From Modestobacter caceresii (GTDB lineage Bacteria; Actinomycetota; Actinomycetes; Mycobacteriales; Geodermatophilaceae), in the NCBI RefSeq assembly GCF_000761485.1, contig NZ_JPMX01000040.1, forward strand, positions 51,574 to 92,138: a stretch of DNA of 40,565 nt, in the 5' to 3' direction. A program made the position numbers and the translations under genes. The notes under the pieces are model-generated. The model had not been told where the DNA came from and made no database searches. It saw nothing but the letters and a program-made list of their open reading frames with translations. This document shows, one piece after another, positions 36,070-40,565 of the stretch (positions are counted from its first letter, which is position 1; every line of letters starts with the position of its first letter).

Positions 36070-36089
36070 GGGTACTGGCAGAGCCTCCC
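36070..36089 (+). promoter_or_regulatory. Shared regulon element between exporter and second XRE/MmyB regulator, perfect copy
   Basis: GGGTACTGGCAGAGCCTCCC matches all 20 positions. It is 49 bases from the exporter start (36020, minus) and 31 bases from the regulator start (36121), overlapping where the regulator's -35 would be. Confidence 0.7.
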
Positions 36090-36108
36090 TCGGCTCGCCC
36101 AGGCTGCC

Positions 36109-36114
36109 TACCGT
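36109..36114 (+). promoter_or_regulatory. -10 hexamer of a probable leaderless promoter for the second XRE/MmyB gene
   Basis: TACCGT ends six bases before GTG 36121, the same spacing as at 10514-10526; no ribosome site is present. Confidence 0.5.
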
Positions 36115-36120
36115 GTACTC

Positions 36121-37014
36121 GTGAGTAAGACCGACGTGAACGCCGAGATCCGCGAGTTCCTCAGCACCCGACGTGCGCGGATCACCCCTGAACAGGTGGG
36201 ACTGCCGGCCTACGGAGGCAACCGCCGGGTCAAGGGCCTGCGCCGCGAGGAGGTCGCGATGCTCGCCGGCGTCTCGGTCGACTACTACGTCCGGATGGAG
36301 CGCGGCAGCCTCGCCGGCGCGTCGGAGAGCGTGCTCAACGCCCTGGCCGACGCCCTCCGCCTCGACGAGGCCGAACGGGCTCACCTGTACGCCCTCGCCC
36401 GGGAAAGCGGCTGCCACGGTCCGCAGCGGAAGCGCAGCGCTCCGACCGCCGTCCGGCCGGGGATCCAGCAACTGCTCGATGCGATGACCGACGCCGCGGC
36501 GTGGGTGCGCAACGGCCGGCACGACATCGTGGCCATGAACCAGCTCGCCCGCGCCCTCTACTCCCCCGTGCTGGCCAACCCCCGCCGTCCGGCGAACACC
36601 ACCCGGTTCGTCTACCTGGACCCGGCGGCTCCGGAGTTCTTCGTCGACTACGACCGGATCGCCAACGACGCCGCCGCGATGCTCCGTCTGGAGGCCGGCC
36701 GCAACCCGCACGACAAGGCACTCATCGAGCTCGTCGGCGAGCTGTCCACCCGCTCCGAGCTGTTCCGCCGCCGGTGGGCATCTCACGATGTGCAGTTCCA
36801 CCGCAGCGGCCAGAAGCGACTGCGCCACCCCGTCGTCGGCCAGCTCGACTTGGACTTCGAGGGCATGGAGCTTGCCTCGTCCCCCGGGCTGCACCTCAAC
36901 ATCTACACCGCCGCGCCCGGCACACCGACCGCCGATGGCCTCCAGCTGCTGGCGTCGTGGGCAGCCTCGCTGGAGAACCTGGCGACCGAAACCGCCGCGA
37001 CTCCCGGGGCCTGA
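36121..37014 (+). CDS. XRE-family regulator with MmyB-like ligand-binding domain, copy 2
   Basis: A 297-residue regulator. HTH residues about 10-75 (NRRVKGLRREEVAMLAGVSV, DYYVRMERG), then the MmyB/MLTR sensor domain with NQLARALYSPVL, FVYLDP, FFVDYDRIANDAAAMLR, TRSELFRRRWASHDV, RHPVVGQLDLDFEGMEL and LNIYTAAPGTP. It is strongly similar to copy 1 at 10526, and the recognition helix region (REEVAMLAGVSVDYY against REELASLAGVSVDYY) is almost identical, which fits recognition of the same DNA element. GTG 36121 is favoured by the leaderless -10. Divergent from the exporter operon; autoregulation through the element at 36070 is likely. Confidence 0.93.
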   Translation: MSKTDVNAEIREFLSTRRARITPEQVGLPAYGGNRRVKGLRREEVAMLAGVSVDYYVRMERGSLAGASESVLNALADALRLDEAERAHLYALARESGCHGPQRKRSAPTAVRPGIQQLLDAMTDAAAWVRNGRHDIVAMNQLARALYSPVLANPRRPANTTRFVYLDPAAPEFFVDYDRIANDAAAMLRLEAGRNPHDKALIELVGELSTRSELFRRRWASHDVQFHRSGQKRLRHPVVGQLDLDFEGMELASSPGLHLNIYTAAPGTPTADGLQLLASWAASLENLATETAATPGA

Positions 37015-37355
37015 CTCAGTCTTGCTACGAGCCAATGGTGAACACCGGCCAGCAAGTCGCGGCGGCCAGCGGTCGTAAGCGTCCGTGCGCACCGGAACCC
37101 TGCGGCGACTCCGACGCGGAGCTGTACCGGCTGCTGTAACCGGCTGCACTCACGGCTTCCTCGCAGCCAGGCTTAGGGAGCTCTTACGTACCCTCTTGGA
37201 TGAGGGCCCTGGCCGATCTCGTCCCCTGTGTTCGAGATTGCTGCGAGCCGCCCGTTCACGCCCGGCGAGCAGTTCGGACTGCGGTGGTCGGGCTCTCGAT
37301 GTCGCGGGACGCCAGAACGCCATCTACTTTGGCACGTCCGCTTCCGGGGCCGACG
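37015..37355. other. Intergenic region after the second regulator
   Basis: 341 bases between converging genes. No gene or convincing hairpin seen. The minus strand at 37175-37194 has a shortened element-like string that I do not accept as a site. Confidence 0.45.
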
Positions 37356-38300
37356 TCACGACGCCTGAGGACGACGACCGCCCCGTTGGGATCGGCCGCC
37401 GTCAGGAGCGCGCTGACCCGCCGTTCGTGGGTCGGGTGGGATGCCAGCCGCCGCGACCATGTGAGGGTGGTACTCGGGCCACCGCCCAGTGTGCGGAGCC
37501 CCGGTGGCCAGTTCCGGGCCGATACCGTGATCAGCAGCGAACCGGTCGGCCGCGAACTCGGCACGCCGGCAGACCGTGGCGTCGGCCAACGGACAGATCA
37601 CCGCGAAGAGCGCGAGAGCCCCCAGCACTCCCCCGACCATCCATTGGCCCTGCTGCACGACGCGCACCACGGCCACGGTGATCCCGGAGATGACCACGGT
37701 CCGCAGCGCGCGCTGGGACGGGTGCCCGGACAGGAGACCCGCCAGGCCGGTCAACACTCTTACGGTCATGCGCCACGGCGCGGCCAGCCACATGGCGACC
37801 AGCATCGGCTGGGTCGCCCGGGTGGCGTGATGGCCCAGCTCGTGCACCAGCACGGCCACCATCTGCTCCGCCGCCAGCCGTCCAATCCGGTAGTCCTCCA
37901 GCGCCCGGCTGGTGACTGCAACGCTTCGCCCGCCGGCGGCGTACGCGTTGGGCTGGCGCGAACGCTGGACGAAGAGGTCGACCTCGCTCGCTGGTGTTGC
38001 GGACAGCCGTAGCGCTGCCGCCCACAGCGGCTGAAGCGCCGCAGCCTGGACCGAGCTCGGCGGACGGAACCCGAAAGCCATCCGCACGGCAACCCGCTCG
38101 CCGGCGCGGGTGAGCCCGACTGCCCCGCAGGCCAGCCAGACCAGAACGATCGGCGCCGTCCACGGGTCCAGTCCACTGGTGGCGGCAGCTACGAGGAGCA
38201 GGCTGCAGAGCATGGCCGGCGCCGCCGCGGCCGCGCGCCACAGCCCGAAGCCCACGGCATCTCCCCGTGGACCACTCGTCCGGGCTCGACAGCTCCTCAC
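37356..38300 (-). CDS. M48-family membrane metallopeptidase
   Basis: A 314-residue zinc protease. HELGHH (about residues 151-156) is the HExxH zinc motif and RRAEFAADRFAAD supplies the third ligand Glu. Two hydrophobic segments precede the catalytic part (about 22-42 and 48-64) and two follow HELGHH, the HtpX/Ste24 layout with the site at the membrane. GTG 38300 has GAGGGAGG upstream. The C-terminal 40 residues are low complexity (Arg, Gly, Pro). Shorter than Ste24 proteases and similar in size to HtpX and the BlaR-like M48 proteins of actinobacteria. No link to the redox genes is evident. Confidence 0.85.
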   Translation of the reverse strand: MRSCRARTSGPRGDAVGFGLWRAAAAAPAMLCSLLLVAAATSGLDPWTAPIVLVWLACGAVGLTRAGERVAVRMAFGFRPPSSVQAAALQPLWAAALRLSATPASEVDLFVQRSRQPNAYAAGGRSVAVTSRALEDYRIGRLAAEQMVAVLVHELGHHATRATQPMLVAMWLAAPWRMTVRVLTGLAGLLSGHPSQRALRTVVISGITVAVVRVVQQGQWMVGGVLGALALFAVICPLADATVCRRAEFAADRFAADHGIGPELATGAPHTGRWPEYHPHMVAAAGIPPDPRTAGQRAPDGGRSQRGGRRPQAS

Positions 38301-38508
38301 CAGGGCCTCCCTCGGATGCGGTACGCGCGCTTGTCAGCCTGCCGGCCGCTACTGACATCTGAGCCGGCGCCGGCACCGCGGGGTTCTTCCGCCAGCTACA
38401 CCTTGCGTCAGATTCGATTGCAGTCAAGAGACCTTCGTGTCCGGCGTCAGTACGTGACCAGGAACTGCGCCTTCTCCCGGTGAGCACCAGCTGTCGGGAG
38501 GAGAGCCA

Positions 38509-38952
38509 ATGCCGAGCCACGCCCAAGACCCACTTCCCGTCGATGCGTCCCCCGCCGTCGATCCCGGCGATCAACGGCGCCTCAGCGCAACCGGATCGAC
38601 CGACGCGTGTGACCCAGACCGGCAGGCTGACCGCCGCCAAGCCTGCGAGGCCCTGGTCGCCGCCTACCGCGGAAACACCCACCGGCTGCTGACCGACCTC
38701 GCCGACCACCTCAGCGCCAGCGTGGCCTACGTCGACCGGCCCACGATCGAGGCTCACCTGGAAAGGCCGCTCTCTGACACCGAGTGGTCGGCCAGCGCCT
38801 CCCAGATGACCGGGATGGCCTTCGACGAGCACATCGGAGACGCCGGCACGATCCGCACCGACTGGATCGAGGACGTCCTGCTTCGAGCCGGCGTACCCGG
38901 CCGCCCCCGCACCGTCACCTCCCCGTCGAGTCCGCCACGTCGCCGGCGATGA
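38509..38952 (+). CDS. Hypothetical protein, first gene of a two-gene unit
   Basis: A 147-residue soluble protein with an Asp/Pro-rich N-terminus and a basic C-terminus. The central part (ALVAAYRGNTHRLLTDLADH, WSASASQMTGMAFDEHI, TDWIEDVLLRAGVPG) looks helical. No family recognised. ATG 38509 has GGAGGAGAG upstream. Its TGA overlaps the ATG of the next gene (ATGA), so the two are translated together and probably work together. Codon use is less biased than in the redox genes upstream. Confidence 0.65.
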   Translation: MPSHAQDPLPVDASPAVDPGDQRRLSATGSTDACDPDRQADRRQACEALVAAYRGNTHRLLTDLADHLSASVAYVDRPTIEAHLERPLSDTEWSASASQMTGMAFDEHIGDAGTIRTDWIEDVLLRAGVPGRPRTVTSPSSPPRRRR

Positions 38953-40007
38953 CGGTCACCCGAACCTGCTCGAGCTGCGGCTACACCGCCGCCTACGCCA
39001 GCGCCCCGCTCGCCGACGCCCACCATCCCCGGCACTCCTGCGACAAGCACCGGCAGACCGTCGAGCGAGCCGCTCGCCGAGCCGGCCGCGCCCGGATGCG
39101 GGTGAGACGCGAGTGCGCCCATGCAGGTCGCCCCCACGTCCACGGCACCCGAGCCGCCTACGTCAAGGACCGTTGCCGCTGTACCGCCTGCACCGCCGCC
39201 AACACCACTGCCTCCCGTCTGGCCAACCGCGAACGCTCCTACGGCCGCTGGCAGCCGTACGTCGACGCACGCCCGGTCCAAGAGCACATCGCTGCCCTGC
39301 GGGCAGCCGGCATCGGCGTCGAGCGCATCGCCCACCTCGCCGACATGGCCCTCAGCCACGTTCGCGAGCTCGCCGACCCCGGCTTCAATAGCGAGACCGG
39401 AGCCCGCCGGGTCCGTCCCACCACGGCCGCCCGGATCCTGAGCATCGACATCGACGACGCCAACCGCGCCTCACACAGCCGTGTCCATGCCACCGGCACC
39501 CGCCGCCGCCTGCAGGCCCTCATCGCCACCGGTTGGGCTCCCGAACTCCTGGCCGCCCAACTCGGTCGCCGGCCGAACAGCCTCGAGCGCAGCATGGTCA
39601 GTCCGTCGGTCACCGCACGCACCGCTCAGGACGTCGCCAAACTTTACGAACGCCTGGAGAACACCCCGCCACCACGAGCGACCGGCGAGCAGCGAGCTGC
39701 CGCGAGCGCAGCCCGGGCCCACGCCGCCGCCCAGGGCTGGCAGCCACCACTGGCCTGGGACGACATCGACACTGACCCCGCGCCCCAGCCGACTGTCAGC
39801 ACTCCCCCGTCGGACGACGTCGACCAGATAGCAGTCGAACGCGCACTGACCGGCGACGGCATCCGCTACGACGACCTCACATTGGCCGAACAGCACGAAG
39901 TCATCCACCGACTCACCGCCCGCGGCAGGTCGATCCGCGACATCGCCGCGCAACTCGCCACCACGAAACGCACCGTGTCCCGGCGTCGCTCAACCGTTGG
40001 CCCGTAG
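38949..40007 (+). CDS. Zinc-finger-like and helix-turn-helix protein
   Basis: A 352-residue protein of a kind seen in actinobacterial genomes and actinophages. The N-terminus has cysteine pairs CSSCGY and, near residues 55-80, CAHAGRPHVHGTRAAYVKDR followed by CRCTAC, a likely zinc-binding module. Residues about 115-165 (IAALRAAGIGVERIAHLADM, SHVRELA) form one HTH-like unit and the C-terminal 45 residues (LTARGRSIRDIAAQLATTKR then TVSRRR) form a second, invertase-like HTH. A DNA-binding role is the natural inference. ATG 38949 overlaps the previous stop. It may mark the edge of a mobile or phage-derived segment. Confidence 0.7.
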   Translation: MTVTRTCSSCGYTAAYASAPLADAHHPRHSCDKHRQTVERAARRAGRARMRVRRECAHAGRPHVHGTRAAYVKDRCRCTACTAANTTASRLANRERSYGRWQPYVDARPVQEHIAALRAAGIGVERIAHLADMALSHVRELADPGFNSETGARRVRPTTAARILSIDIDDANRASHSRVHATGTRRRLQALIATGWAPELLAAQLGRRPNSLERSMVSPSVTARTAQDVAKLYERLENTPPPRATGEQRAAASAARAHAAAQGWQPPLAWDDIDTDPAPQPTVSTPPSDDVDQIAVERALTGDGIRYDDLTLAEQHEVIHRLTARGRSIRDIAAQLATTKRTVSRRRSTVGP

Positions 40008-40333
40008 CGAGCCTGGTGGCAGAGAACGGTGCGCCCGGCCCGGATGGGCACGGAATCGACGAAGACCAACTGGGGACATCAGATTGATTGACCCTGCGAA
40101 TTAGTCTTGACCCTTTTGGCTGCGCGACCTTTAACGTGTCATTACAGGTCAGATGCCTATTGATCTACAGAATCGACGAACCAGTAAACGTGGTCGACGG
40201 TCATATTGACTGCCTAAAGGGTTCGAGCGGGTCGAGTTCGCTGCGACTGTTCGCAGACGTGCTGGGCGTACAGGAGACAGCTGACGTGGCCTGCCGCGAC
40301 CTTGACGCCGCGTGCCCAGCCGTCGCCTCGGCA
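40008..40333. other. Lower-GC non-coding patch between HTH gene and BRCT gene
   Basis: From about 40075 to 40240 the sequence is visibly richer in A and T than the rest of the window and has no plausible actinobacterial gene. On the minus strand at 40000-40070 a frame reads LVFVDSVPIRAGRTV, faintly like the catalytic Asp region of a transposase, too short to call. It suggests an insertion scar or foreign DNA. Confidence 0.45.
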
Positions 40334-40565
40334 TCAGGACAGGCCTACCGCTCGCCAGAAGCTGGCTTCGGTCATGATCCGGGTTCCGCACGAGCGCGCC
40401 TTCTCAGCCTTTCCGGACAAGGACTCAGGGTCGACGACGACGAGCACGTCGAGCGCTTTCGTGACGCGTTCGGGACTGCTGCACGGATCGGTGACAGGTT
40501 GGGTCAGGGGACTGCTGCACGAGTAGGTGACATCTGATCTGTGGTGCCGAGAGGTGCCGCTGGAA
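40334..40565 (-). CDS. BRCT-domain protein, C-terminal part (continues beyond the window)
   Basis: The minus frame is open from the right edge to TGA at 40334-40336. It ends VTKALDVLVVVDPESLSGKA, then EKARSCGTRIMTEASFWRAVG, the second half of a BRCT domain as found at the C-terminus of actinobacterial DNA polymerase III epsilon-like exonucleases and DNA ligases. The residues before VTKALD (YSCSSPLTQPVTDPCSSPE) do not look like BRCT and are encoded by an imperfect tandem repeat, so this may be a remnant rather than an intact gene. Confidence 0.55.
   Translation of the reverse strand, partial: SSGTSRHHRSDVTYSCSSPLTQPVTDPCSSPERVTKALDVLVVVDPESLSGKAEKARSCGTRIMTEASFWRAVGLS
40473..40521. repeat. 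Two-copy direct repeat inside the BRCT frame
   Basis: GGACTGCTGCACG occurs at 40473-40485 and 40509-40521 (36-base spacing), each followed a few bases later by GGTGACA. Confidence 0.6.

Noticed and set aside
37175-37194. Element-like string on the minus strand after the second regulator
   Set aside because: It has GGGTAC, GAGC and TCCCT, but the spacing is shorter than in every other copy and the central GRCAG is absent.
40000-40070. Possible transposase catalytic fragment on the minus strand
   Set aside because: The resemblance rests on about five residues (DSVPI) and no inverted repeats or further transposase motifs could be found.

Overview
The window is very GC-rich and its codon positions 1 and 3 are almost saturated with G/C. 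The proteins look like those of a high-GC actinobacterium, probably Geodermatophilaceae or a close relative (inference from protein style, no search run). It reads as an accessory island of NAD(P)H-linked oxidoreductases. There are no rRNA or tRNA genes, no CRISPR array and no intact transposase.

Layout. 1-5 kb (minus strand): a zinc alcohol dehydrogenase running off the left edge, an NAD kinase, and an unusual four-domain protein (NhaA antiporter, DsbA-like, cyclic-nucleotide-binding, glutaredoxin-like). 5.3-7.7 kb: a decayed cluster made of a flavin monooxygenase relic with an internal inverted segment, the tail of an SDR, an internally deleted alcohol dehydrogenase, an intact NmrA-like gene and an internally deleted SDR. 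7.8-10.5 kb: a membrane metallophosphoesterase and an LtrA protein. 10.5-14 kb: an XRE/MmyB-type regulator, an alpha/beta hydrolase and an NADP-type secondary alcohol dehydrogenase. 14.2-18 kb: a tight intact cluster (zinc ADH, flavin monooxygenase, SDR, NmrA-like) that is the healthy counterpart of the 5.3-7.2 kb relic. 18.2-24.2 kb: aldo/keto reductases, SDR, cupin, a zinc ADH and a remnant of a third XRE/MmyB regulator. 24.4-27.8 kb: an ANTAR relic, a third NmrA-like gene, ApbE plus an FMN-binding lipoprotein, and an NTF2-fold protein. 28.3-36 kb: two paralogous EmrB-type exporters, two aldo/keto reductases, 6-phosphogluconate dehydrogenase and another NTF2-fold protein. 36.1-38.3 kb: a second XRE/MmyB regulator and an M48 protease. 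38.5-40.5 kb: a two-gene unit with zinc-finger and HTH features, a patch of lower GC, and the end of a BRCT-domain gene.

The main observation is a repeated DNA element with consensus RGGTACYGRCAGRGCCTCCC, in about a dozen copies (scores 14 to 20 of 20, counted by eye), almost all in promoter regions of these redox genes. It occurs as a single arm or as an inverted pair; the clearest is a perfect 16-bp inverted repeat at 5828-5861. Two complete XRE/MmyB-type regulators and one remnant lie within the set and have the element beside them. I infer a cis-linked regulon in which related XRE/MmyB regulators read one operator and control dehydrogenases, reductases, exporters and cofactor genes. NAD kinase and Gnd would supply NADP(H), the reductases and dehydrogenases would consume it, and the EmrB exporters would remove substrates or products. 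The inducer is unknown.

The island is also decaying in a recognisable way: several enzymes carry clean in-frame internal deletions that remove the catalytic core but keep both ends and the reading frame.
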